Below, in pieces: positions 1-7,065 of a DNA stretch of 47,616 nucleotides (within the stretch, counting starts at the first letter, position 1; each line of letters starts with the position of its first letter). This stretch comes from Bacteroidota bacterium (GTDB lineage Bacteria; Bacteroidota; Bacteroidia; Flavobacteriales; BACL11). The notes under the pieces are model-generated. The model did no database searches and was not told where the DNA came from. It saw only the letters and a program-made list of their open reading frames with translations. Both the position numbers and the translations under genes were made by a program. The stretch spans positions 1 to 47,616 of the forward strand of contig JAOOLD010000011.1 of the NCBI GenBank assembly GCA_028408365.1, written 5' to 3'.

Positions 1-2
1 AA

Positions 3-1063
3 GTAGCTGATAAAGGGTTAATAAAGAATAAAACTGAAAAAATAAAAATATTAGATGTAAAAAAAGAAAATAATATTGTAGTTCATGATGTAGATCAACT
101 TCCTGAAGATCTTGCAAACGAACTTGTAGCAAGTGTGAATATTGAAAGAAGACATTTAATTTCTATAAATCATACTGCAACACATATTTTACATAATGTT
201 TTAAGAAAAAATATAGGAGTTCATGTACAGCAAAAAGGCTCTTTTTTAGATGAAAATTATTTGCGTTTTGACTTTAGTAATAATGATGGTATTTATTAGA
301 TATTGAAAATTCTGTTAATGATATAATTTATAAAAACTATACAGTAAAAATTGAAGAGATTGACTTAAAAGATGCTAAAGATAGAGGTGCTATAATGTTG
401 TTTGAAGAAAAATATCAAGATAAAGTCAGGGTAGTATCTTTTCATGATTCAGTTGAGCTTTGCGGAGGTACTCATGTAAAATCAACATCTGAAATTGGAT
501 TATTAAAAATAGTGAAAGAAACTTCTGTTTCATCTGGCATCAGAAGAATTGAAGCCATTACTAGTAAAGTTGCTTTTAATTTTCTGAATCAAATTGAATC
601 AAGCTCTAAAAAAATTACAGAATTTATAAAGGAGAGAAATTTTGATCTAGCTGTAGATAAAATGATTGATAATTATAGTTCAACTCATAAGCAGTTAGTC
701 GAAGTGAAATCAAGTTTGATTAGACACAAGTTTGAATCAAAAATTAACTCTCTAACTGATGATTTAATAGCTGTGAGTGGGCTTGATTTTGTAAATGTTA
801 AAGATTTAAAACAATTGGGTCCAATTTTATTAAATAAAAATCTCGATAATGAAATTATTTCATTTTTTGTTAAAGACAATAATAAGTATTCAATAATGAT
901 ACATGTTCCAAAGAAATATCAAACTAAATATCAGGCTGACATACTAGTTAAGATACTAACTAAAAAGTTTGGTGGAGGAGGGGGAGGTAATAAATCTATT
1001 GCTTTTGCTGGAGGATTGTCCAGAATTTCAGAAAAAATTATTATTGATTTCTTAAAGAAATAA
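3..1063 (+). CDS. alaS: Alanine-tRNA ligase, 3' part, interrupted by a frameshift
   Basis: Charges tRNA-Ala and hydrolyses mischarged Ser/Gly-tRNA-Ala. The window holds the editing domain and the C-terminal C-Ala domain; the catalytic N-terminus lies upstream. From base 3 the frame reads through HTATH (171-185), the first half of the editing-site zinc motif, then VQQKGSF and LRFDFS, and meets TAG at 297-299. The protein resumes one base back, in the frame that reads LLDIENSVND from about 293, and continues through CGGTH (461-475, the second zinc half), the RRIEA segment and the glycine-rich GGGGGG loop (971-988) to TAA at 1061. The loop after LRFDFS also looks a few residues shorter than in family members, so the lesion may be more than one base. 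Neither frame alone gives a working enzyme. This is either a sequence error or a real lesion in a normally essential single-copy gene. Family identity is certain; the intactness of the gene is not. Confidence 0.93.
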
Positions 1064-1092
1064 AAAAACCACTATTTCTAGTGGTTTTTTTT
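1062..1092. terminator. Bidirectional intrinsic terminator
   Basis: A stem CCACTA (1069-1074) / TAGTGG (1079-1084) with a four-base loop is flanked by seven A on the left and eight T on the right, so it can work on either strand. It sits between the convergent alaS and the small outer-membrane protein gene and overlaps the alaS stop codon. Confidence 0.85.
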
Positions 1093-1112
1093 AGTTTATA
1101 TGAACTTTGGAT

Positions 1113-1511
1113 TTAGAATCTCAAAGAGAATCCAATTTTAAATTCTCCATCTTCATCATTGTTGTCTCCTAAATTCATAGAATAGTTCGGTTCAACATAT
1201 AGCATATTCCACACATTAAATCCATAACCTACACCTAGAACCATATTGTCTGTAGAGTTTTCAGTAGGCATTTGTAGTTGTACAAATAAATCATCGCTAA
1301 CTAGGTATCTACCCATGATATCGAAATCATCACCGTTACTAATTCCACCTACTACAAATTTGTCAGATACCATGTATCCAATTCCAATGTTTTTAGTGAA
1401 TTTATCTACAACTTCTTCTCTGTCATTATCAAATGTACCAACGACCATTATTTGAGCTGATGCAAAAATTGTCGCAAATGCAAAAATTGCTGAAAGTAAA
1501 AATTTTTTCAT
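1113..1511 (-). CDS. Small outer-membrane beta-barrel-like protein
   Basis: This 132-residue secreted protein belongs to no family I can name. It has a Sec signal peptide ending near residue 19 (AFATIFASA, then QIMV). Alternating polar/hydrophobic strands follow, and the last residues are KIGFSLRF; a terminal Phe is the usual outer-membrane insertion signal. Acidic stretches (DNNDEDGE, NGDDFD) resemble loop sequences of marine porins. It is probably a small barrel or a porin-like fragment. It lies downstream of a larger porin gene on the same strand, but a strong terminator (1611-1642) lies between them, so it is probably transcribed alone. Its leader resembles that of the porin (see findings). 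The start ATG at 1509-1511 is the only one placed before the signal peptide. Confidence 0.7.
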   Translation of the reverse strand: MKKFLLSAIFAFATIFASAQIMVVGTFDNDREEVVDKFTKNIGIGYMVSDKFVVGGISNGDDFDIMGRYLVSDDLFVQLQMPTENSTDNMVLGVGYGFNVWNMLYVEPNYSMNLGDNNDEDGEFKIGFSLRF

Positions 1512-1610
1512 TTTAAAATATATTGGTTAATATCGAGCGCAAGATAGTAATTATACTTGTCTAAGAGCGCATTATTTCTTGTTTTTTTTAACATATTATT
1601 GTTAGTCTCA

Positions 1611-1642
1611 AAAAAAAAGGCTACTAGAAGTAGCCTTTTTTT
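1611..1642 (-). terminator. Intrinsic terminator downstream of the porin gene
   Basis: A seven-base-pair stem GGCTACT (1619-1625) / AGTAGCC (1629-1635) with loop AGA is bordered by eight A and seven T. Read on the minus strand it follows the porin stop codon (1661) by about 20 bases and ends in a U run. The symmetric A/T flanks would allow it to work in the other direction too. Confidence 0.88.
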
Positions 1643-1660
1643 AAATGTTTTCCGATGTAA

Positions 1661-2698
1661 TTACGGAGTAACTGTTAAAGTAACATAAGTATATGTGTCA
1701 TCTGCATCCATACCCATATCATCAGAAATTAATGTAATACCTAGAGAAGCATTGTCGCTAAAGCTGTAACCTAAATTGATTTCAGTAGCTGATCTCTCAT
1801 AGTCATCGTCATTATTATCTGTGATTGTGTGTAAAGCTGCTCCTAATGAAACACTACCCATATCATAGCTTAGACCAACAGTTAAGTCGTCCATGCCTGA
1901 TGCTAGGTAACCTAAGTTTCCTGTTACATCCCAACTTCCATCCATGTTAGTACCTGCCATACCGAAGTCACCATCGTTGTCTTCATCGTATGAAGTTTGC
2001 GATACCATAATTGACATGTCATCATTAATTGAGTAAGTTAGACCAAACATGTTCATTTTGTCACCCTCATAGTCAGAGTTGATTGACGCCATGATACCAG
2101 CACCAGCAACCTCACCAGAAAGATCGATACCCATTGCACCGTCTGAATCGTCAGCGTCACCTAATTGCTTGTCCATGTAAAGTACATTTACATCAAAACC
2201 GCTAAAGTTACCTGCTACGTTAACCCATGTCTTTGAGTAATCTTCATTACCAGTCATGTCACCGTTTACGTTAGCATAACCTAATGATGCAGAAACTGCA
2301 TCTAAGTTAAAGTCAAACTTCATACCGTCCCATGTAGTTCTGTCATTACCCCAGTCATTTGTTGACATTAGTGCACCAGAACCATAGTTAAGCGCTTGAC
2401 GTCCGATAGTTAAATTAGCAAAACCCATTAAATCAGTAGAACCGTAAGCTTCGTATATTGAAGCTGTTGGGTCTCCATCTACACCTAAAGTATAGTTGAA
2501 GTCATTACTCATATAGATTCCCCAATTAGAACCACCGAAAGTTACACCTGTAGTAACTCTTTGGTTAGTTAATTGTCTGTCATTATCACCACTCATATCT
2601 ATTCTTGTTCTAGACTCAACGTTGATGTCTTGAGCAAAAGATACAGTAGTTAAAAGTCCTAAAGCAATGCTTAAGACGTTACGTAAAACTTTTGTCAT
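1661..2698 (-). CDS. Porin, outer-membrane beta-barrel
   Basis: A 345-residue general-type porin, expected to be abundant in the outer membrane. A signal peptide (LGLLTTVSFA) is followed by QDINVES at about residue 23. The rest alternates short amphipathic strands with very acidic loops (for example DNNDDDYE and DADDSDGAMG). The GRQALNYGSGALMSTNDW segment near residue 100 resembles alginate-export/porin-type barrels of Bacteroidota. Codon choice is richer in G/C than in the neighbours, as expected for a highly expressed gene. It has its own consensus promoter (2728-2758) and its own terminator (1611-1642), so it is monocistronic. The substrate cannot be told from the sequence. The last residues TLTVTP lack the usual terminal aromatic, so the barrel may close at TYVTLTV. 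Confidence 0.82.
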   Translation of the reverse strand: MTKVLRNVLSIALGLLTTVSFAQDINVESRTRIDMSGDNDRQLTNQRVTTGVTFGGSNWGIYMSNDFNYTLGVDGDPTASIYEAYGSTDLMGFANLTIGRQALNYGSGALMSTNDWGNDRTTWDGMKFDFNLDAVSASLGYANVNGDMTGNEDYSKTWVNVAGNFSGFDVNVLYMDKQLGDADDSDGAMGIDLSGEVAGAGIMASINSDYEGDKMNMFGLTYSINDDMSIMVSQTSYDEDNDGDFGMAGTNMDGSWDVTGNLGYLASGMDDLTVGLSYDMGSVSLGAALHTITDNNDDDYERSATEINLGYSFSDNASLGITLISDDMGMDADDTYTYVTLTVTP

Positions 2699-2727
2699 AA
2701 TTATAATTTTTATTAGTTAATACGGCG

Positions 2728-2758
2728 CAAAGATAAACTTCTCAATTAACATGAACAA
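2728..2758 (-). promoter_or_regulatory. Bacteroidota-type promoter of the porin gene
   Basis: On the minus strand TTG (complement of 2756-2758), 20 bases and TATCTTTG (complement of 2728-2735) match the flavobacterial sigma consensus TTG-N17-23-TAnnTTTG exactly. The predicted start is about 25 bases upstream of the ATG at 2698. Confidence 0.8.
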
Positions 2759-2861
2759 AATATTAACACACCTTTTTTAACATTTATTTGTGTAAATAAG
2801 AGTTATATATCTCATTATCAACTACTTATCTATCATAGAAATTATGTGAAAAAACCACTTA

Positions 2862-2904
2862 TTTTCATTAAAAAAACCCATTTTTGAGGCTTTTTTAATG
2901 AAAA
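2862..2904 (-). terminator. Probable terminator after dnaJ
   Basis: A 14-base-pair AT-rich inverted repeat, TTTTCATTAAAAAA (2862-2875) against TTTTTTAATGAAAA (2891-2904), lies about 40 bases past the dnaJ stop codon. Its loop carries CCC and GG that could extend the stem. On the minus strand a T-rich stretch follows near 2850-2856. The remaining intergenic DNA (2760-2860) shows nothing else clear. Confidence 0.6.
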
Positions 2905-2942
2905 TTGAGAGATTTAGTCTGTTAATATGAAACTACAGATTG

Positions 2943-4058
2943 TTAACTAAAAACGTCTTTCAATTTTTCGAAAAAGTTCTTCTCGTTCTTTTTTGGTGCA
3001 GGAGAAAAATTTTTGTCTTTAAGATTTTTTTCAAAAAACTTTATTTGATCTTTTGATAATTTTTTTGGAGTCCATATGTTCAAATGAACAAGTAAGTCAC
3101 CGTTACCATAATTATTTACACTAGGTAATCCTTTGCCTTTAAGTCTTAAGATTTTTCCACTTTGAATTCCAGAATCTATCTTAATTCTTACTGTACTGTC
3201 TATTGTTTCAATTTCTTTTGATGTTCCCAAGACAGCCTCACTGATACTGATAAATTCTTCACAGTGAATGTTTTGACCGTCTCTGATGAACTTATCATTT
3301 TCTTCCTCAGCAATAAGCACTAGCATATCTCCATTTATCCCGTCAAATGGAGCGGCATTACCTTTGCCATTTACTTTTAATTGCATTCCATCTTCGACTC
3401 CTGCAGGAATATTAATCTCAACAGTCTCACTTTTTTTAATCTGACCGTTGTGATCTGTTCCAGCTGGCTTATTGTCTATGACTTTGCCTATTCCATTGCA
3501 ATTATTGCAAGTTGTTGAGGTTTGCATTTGACCCAGTATTGTATTGCTGACTCTTGTCACTTGGCCTGAGCCATTACAAACAGGGCAAGTTTTAAAGGTT
3601 ACATTTTCAGCATTTGTTAGTCTGTCAACTTTGATTTTTTTCTTGACTCCACTATTGATTTCCTTAAGACCTAATTTTATTCTGATTCTCAGATTAGACC
3701 CTTTGATTACTCTTTTTCCTCTACCTGAGCTTCCGCCAAAAAATGAATCAAAGGGAGATCCGCCTCCAAAAATATCTCCAAATTGGCTAAATATATCATC
3801 CATGCTCATTCCTCCACCAAAGCCTCCAGCTCCTCCCATTCCCGCATGTCCAAATTGATCGTATCTCTGCTTTTTTTCAGCGCTACTTAATACTTCATAA
3901 GCTTCAGCAGCCTCTTTAAACTTTTCTTCAGCTTGATTATCTCCTGGATTTTTGTCAGGGTGATATTTAATAGCAAGTTTTCTGTAAGCTTTTTTGATTT
4001 CACTTGCGCTAGCAGATTTTGAAACACTTAACACATCGTAATAGTCTCTTTTACTCAT
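2943..4058 (-). CDS. dnaJ: Chaperone DnaJ (Hsp40)
   Basis: Co-chaperone that delivers unfolded clients to DnaK and stimulates its ATPase. The 371 residues show a J domain with HPD at 32-34, a Gly/Phe-rich linker (about 68-112), a zinc-finger region and the C-terminal client-binding beta domains. Only two of the usual four CxxCxGxG repeats are present, CPVCNGSG (157-164) and CNNCNGIG (183-190). Where repeats 1 and 4 should be there is [10 protein letters not shown] and [11 protein letters not shown]. The retained pair corresponds to repeats 2 and 3, which form zinc centre II. From memory this is common in flavobacterial DnaJ. The gene starts one base after the grpE stop codon, so the two are co-transcribed. 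Confidence 0.97.
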   Translation of the reverse strand: MSKRDYYDVLSVSKSASASEIKKAYRKLAIKYHPDKNPGDNQAEEKFKEAAEAYEVLSSAEKKQRYDQFGHAGMGGAGGFGGGMSMDDIFSQFGDIFGGGSPFDSFFGGSSGRGKRVIKGSNLRIRIKLGLKEINSGVKKKIKVDRLTNAENVTFKTCPVCNGSGQVTRVSNTILGQMQTSTTCNNCNGIGKVIDNKPAGTDHNGQIKKSETVEINIPAGVEDGMQLKVNGKGNAAPFDGINGDMLVLIAEEENDKFIRDGQNIHCEEFISISEAVLGTSKEIETIDSTVRIKIDSGIQSGKILRLKGKGLPSVNNYGNGDLLVHLNIWTPKKLSKDQIKFFEKNLKDKNFSPAPKKNEKNFFEKLKDVFS

Positions 4059-4059
4059 A

Positions 4060-4533
4060 TTACTTTCCTATAACAACCTTTGTAAATCTGATAACTTTAT
4101 TTCCCATTTTGTAGCCTTTTTCAATTACATCAATAATTTTTCCTGAATCTTTTTTGCTTTTAGCAGGTATGCTAGTAATGGCTTCATGAAAATCTGTGTC
4201 CAAACTTTTACCAATTGGATTTTCTATTTCAACCAATCCTTTCTTTTCCATTTCTGACTTCATTTTCTTTAAAATTAGTGAAACGCCATGATCTTCTTCA
4301 TAGTTGTTTGATTTTATACATCTCTCAAGATCGTCAATTACAGATACAATTGATGTCATAATATCATGACCTGCTGTTGTGTATAATTCGACTCTTTCTT
4401 TGGTAGTTCTTTTTCTGTAGTTATCAAATTCAGCGAAGAGCCTTAGATATCTGTCTTTTTCCTCAGCTACTTGCTCTTTTAAAGTTAATTTCTTTTGTGC
4501 TACCTTCTTGTTGCTATTCTTTTTCTTGGCCAT
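4060..4533 (-). CDS. grpE: Nucleotide exchange factor GrpE
   Basis: Releases ADP from DnaK in the DnaK-DnaJ-GrpE cycle. The 157 residues begin with a Lys-rich disordered segment. The dimerising helix carries the typical [16 protein letters not shown] motif (about 28-43), and the C-terminal beta domain has DTDFHEAI and the ending [20 protein letters not shown]. The protein is shorter at the N-terminus than E. coli GrpE. It is first in a grpE-dnaJ pair. The upstream gap (4534-4607) has an inverted repeat and a direct repeat that may be regulatory. No CIRCE element is seen and dnaK is not in this window. Confidence 0.96.
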   Translation of the reverse strand: MAKKKNSNKKVAQKKLTLKEQVAEEKDRYLRLFAEFDNYRKRTTKERVELYTTAGHDIMTSIVSVIDDLERCIKSNNYEEDHGVSLILKKMKSEMEKKGLVEIENPIGKSLDTDFHEAITSIPAKSKKDSGKIIDVIEKGYKMGNKVIRFTKVVIGK

Positions 4534-4607
4534 TTTTTATTTAGTGCTAGTGCAAAAACTCTGCCTCATGACTTTAATCAGTCATTTTGTCAGTATTTGT
4601 TATCAGT

Positions 4608-5120
4608 CTATTTTTTTAATCCCTCTAAAAATCTGTGTAATCTTGCTCCTTTCAAATTTTTTGCCAGTATTTTGCCGTCTTTGTCAATGATTAGATTTGT
4701 TGGAATACTTCTTACAGAATATAGTCTGGCTCCTTTGGACTGCCAGCCACCTAAATCAGAAACATGAAATTCCCAGTTTAATCTGTCCTTTAGTATCGCT
4801 TCTTTCCAGCTTTTTTTTGACTTATCTAATGAAACACTGTATATCTCAAACTTTTCTCCATATTTAAAAGAGGTGTTTTTAAATTTTTCATACGCACTAA
4901 CAATATTAGGGTTTTCAATTCGACAGGGTTTACACCAAGATGCCCAAAAATCAATTAGTACTATTTTGCCTCTAAGGGTAGATAAGCTCATCATCTCTCC
5001 ATCTGGGTTTTTGTATTTTAGCTCAGGCGCAATATTACCAATGTTAGTGCCAATGATTTGAGAATTGCAGAATTGAACTGCAAAGAAAATACTTATAATA
5101 AGAAGGCTTACTTTTTTCAT
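4608..5120 (-). CDS. TlpA-like periplasmic thiol-disulfide oxidoreductase
   Basis: A thioredoxin-fold protein of the AhpC/TSA-Redoxin (TlpA/ResA) type with 170 residues. The N-terminus is a signal peptide (residues 1-20, ending FCNS). The APELKYKNPDGE segment is the usual peroxiredoxin-like entry, and the active site WCKPC lies at 62-66, followed by the cis-Pro loop SIPTNLIID. The family reduces disulfides in exported proteins or in cytochrome c maturation; the client here is unknown. The start codon directly abuts the murA stop with no spacer, so it is translated as part of the DUF4290-murA-tlpA operon. It could also be cleaved as a lipoprotein near Cys18, but the lipobox is poor. Confidence 0.88.
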   Translation of the reverse strand: MKKVSLLIISIFFAVQFCNSQIIGTNIGNIAPELKYKNPDGEMMSLSTLRGKIVLIDFWASWCKPCRIENPNIVSAYEKFKNTSFKYGEKFEIYSVSLDKSKKSWKEAILKDRLNWEFHVSDLGGWQSKGARLYSVRSIPTNLIIDKDGKILAKNLKGARLHRFLEGLKK

Positions 5121-6431
5121 CTAGCTATCTACTCTACTGATTTTTGCTCCTAATTGATTTAATCTTATATCAATGTCTTCATAGCCTCTGTCAATTTGTT
5201 CTACGTTATGAATAATACTGGTTCCTTTTGCAGACAATGCAGCAATGAGTAACGCTACACCTGCTCTTATGTCTGGAGATGTCATCACTGTTCCTTTGAG
5301 TTTAGATTTTTGTTCAAGTCCGATCACTGTAGCTCTATGTGGATCACATAAAATGATTTTTGCGCCCATTTCTATAAGTTTATCAACAAAAAAGAGTCTA
5401 GATTCAAACATTTTTTGGTGTATTAAAACCGAACCTTTAGCCTGAGTGGCTACAACAAGGATGATGCTAATTAAATCAGGTGTAAATCCAGGCCACGGAG
5501 CGTCAGATATTGTTAGAATAGAACCATCAATAAAATTTTCAACTTCATAGCTGTTTTGCTTTTTTACAATAATATCATCTCCACTGATTTCTAAATTAAT
5601 TCCTAATTTTTGGAACACAGAAGGAATAATTCCAAGATTTTTTACACTCACATCTTTAATTCTCAATTCAGATTTAGTTATGGCTGCAAGTCCAATAAAT
5701 GAACCTATTTCAATCATATCAGGTAAAATTTTATGTGTACAACCATTCAATTTATTAACTCCAATAATAGTTAATAGATTAGAGCCTATTCCACTGATTT
5801 TTGCTCCCATATTATTTAGCATCTTGCATAATTGCTGGAGATATGGCTCACAAGCTGCATTATATATTTTGGTGGTTCCTTCACAAAGAACAGAGGCCAT
5901 CAAAATATTAGCTGTTCCTGTAACTGAAGCCTCATCTAAAAGAATTTCATTACCTTTTATTTTTGAAGCCTTAACACTGTAGAATTTTTTCTCATCATCA
6001 TATGAGAATTTTGCGCCTAATTTTTCAAAACCAATAAAGTGCGTATCTAATCTTCTTCTACCTATTTTATCGCCACCAGGTCGAGGAATATATGCTTTCT
6101 GAAATCTTGCTAATAGTGGCCCCATTATCATAATGGAACCTCTAATTTTTGTGCTTAGTGCATAAAACTCATCAGATTGCATAAAATTGAGATTTACCTT
6201 TTCAGATTTAAACTCAAAATCATTTCTACTAAGTTGATTAACCTCAACACCAAATTTTTTGATTAGATCAATTAAGACACGAATATCTCTAATATCAGGA
6301 ATATTTTTAATAGTAATTTTTTCGCTAGTTAAAAGAACAGCACAAATTATTTGTAGAGCTTCGTTTTTGGCACCTTGGGGAGTTATAGTACCACTCAGAC
6401 TTGTTCCACCATGGATTTCGAAAGAATTCAT
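5121..6431 (-). CDS. murA: UDP-N-acetylglucosamine 1-carboxyvinyltransferase, Asp-type
   Basis: First committed step of peptidoglycan synthesis: transfer of enolpyruvate from PEP to UDP-GlcNAc in the cytoplasm. At 436 residues it has normal length, with the conserved GAKNEALQI near residue 20 and the inverted alpha/beta prism fold pattern. The active-site loop reads RPGGDKIGRRRLDTHF, so Asp121 stands where most MurA proteins have the Cys that fosfomycin alkylates (Cys115 in E. coli). Codon 121 is GAT at 6069-6071 (minus strand). Asp-type enzymes are known from Mycobacterium and Chlamydia and are active but insensitive to fosfomycin. Its start overlaps the DUF4290 stop by four bases (ATGA). 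Confidence 0.97.
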   Translation of the reverse strand: MNSFEIHGGTSLSGTITPQGAKNEALQIICAVLLTSEKITIKNIPDIRDIRVLIDLIKKFGVEVNQLSRNDFEFKSEKVNLNFMQSDEFYALSTKIRGSIMIMGPLLARFQKAYIPRPGGDKIGRRRLDTHFIGFEKLGAKFSYDDEKKFYSVKASKIKGNEILLDEASVTGTANILMASVLCEGTTKIYNAACEPYLQQLCKMLNNMGAKISGIGSNLLTIIGVNKLNGCTHKILPDMIEIGSFIGLAAITKSELRIKDVSVKNLGIIPSVFQKLGINLEISGDDIIVKKQNSYEVENFIDGSILTISDAPWPGFTPDLISIILVVATQAKGSVLIHQKMFESRLFFVDKLIEMGAKIILCDPHRATVIGLEQKSKLKGTVMTSPDIRAGVALLIAALSAKGTSIIHNVEQIDRGYEDIDIRLNQLGAKISRVDS

Positions 6432-7027
6432 TTTCTCTTTTTGAATTTCTTTTTGTAAATCGGTTTTTTGTTTTTGTTTACAGATTTTGATTCAATAAAA
6501 TCAAAATCTTCAGGAACAGACAATTGCCCCTTAGACAGAATCTTTAGGTGGGACAAGATAGTTTTGTTATCAACAGAATCTTTATTAAAAGAAAGGTATG
6601 CCTTTTTCATGTGGTTGGCAGTCATACATACTAATGATTGTTTTTCTTTTTCATCAGTTGTTTCAATAGCTTTTTTTATCATCTTTTCAATAGATAGCCC
6701 ATAAAAAGAAAATTGAATGTTTCTGATTGGATATGATAATTTTTTTGGTTTTTCAGCAAGCTTTTCCATTTCAGGTAAAGGATACTTAGAATCCACATCT
6801 AATTTGAAATCAGAGATTATGTGAATCTGGTTCCAATATTTTTTTTCAGCTTCCTCAATATTCTTTTGAGACACATTGTTCGACTGAACCAAAAAACTTA
6901 CAATTGCTTTTGCACACTTAGTTCTTTCTTCCTTTGAGCTTAGTGTCATTGCATGTTGAACCATTTTTTGAATATGCCTACCGTATTCAGGTTTGATGAG
7001 TTTTTCTCTTAGTGTATTATATTGCAT
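6428..7027 (-). CDS. DUF4290 family protein
   Basis: A 199-residue protein that matches, from memory, the DUF4290 family, which is confined to Bacteroidota and regularly precedes murA. It has no signal peptide or membrane segment. It is mostly helical and charged, and ends in a strongly basic tail (KNKKPIYKKKFKKRK), which suggests contact with nucleic acid or another acidic partner. The function is unknown. It overlaps murA by four bases, so the two are translationally coupled. A promoter-like TTG-N22-TACATTTG lies immediately upstream (7033-7065). Confidence 0.8.
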   Translation of the reverse strand: MQYNTLREKLIKPEYGRHIQKMVQHAMTLSSKEERTKCAKAIVSFLVQSNNVSQKNIEEAEKKYWNQIHIISDFKLDVDSKYPLPEMEKLAEKPKKLSYPIRNIQFSFYGLSIEKMIKKAIETTDEKEKQSLVCMTANHMKKAYLSFNKDSVDNKTILSHLKILSKGQLSVPEDFDFIESKSVNKNKKPIYKKKFKKRK

Positions 7028-7032
7028 GAATG

Positions 7033-7065
7033 CAAATGTAGTTATTTTGAAATATTAAAGTCCAA
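7033..7065 (-). promoter_or_regulatory. Possible promoter for DUF4290-murA-tlpA
   Basis: On the minus strand TTG (complement of 7063-7065), 22 bases and TACATTTG (complement of 7033-7040) fit the TTG/TAnnTTTG consensus. The expected start site falls within a few bases of the ATG at 7027, which would give an almost leaderless mRNA. Part of it lies inside the end of the receptor gene. Confidence 0.45.

Noticed and set aside
282-300. Programmed ribosomal frameshift in alaS
   Set aside because: No slippery heptamer or downstream structure is evident, and no alaS is known to need a frameshift. An error or a mutation is simpler.
1535-1570. Direct repeat GAGCGC, 30 bases apart, upstream of the small barrel gene
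   Set aside because: It is six bases long with only two copies; there is no supporting structure beyond the promoter likeness already noted.
4534-4607. CIRCE element before grpE
   Set aside because: The TTAGTGCTAGTGC words recall a half-site but lack the paired TTAGCACTC/GAGTGCTAA arms at nine-base spacing.
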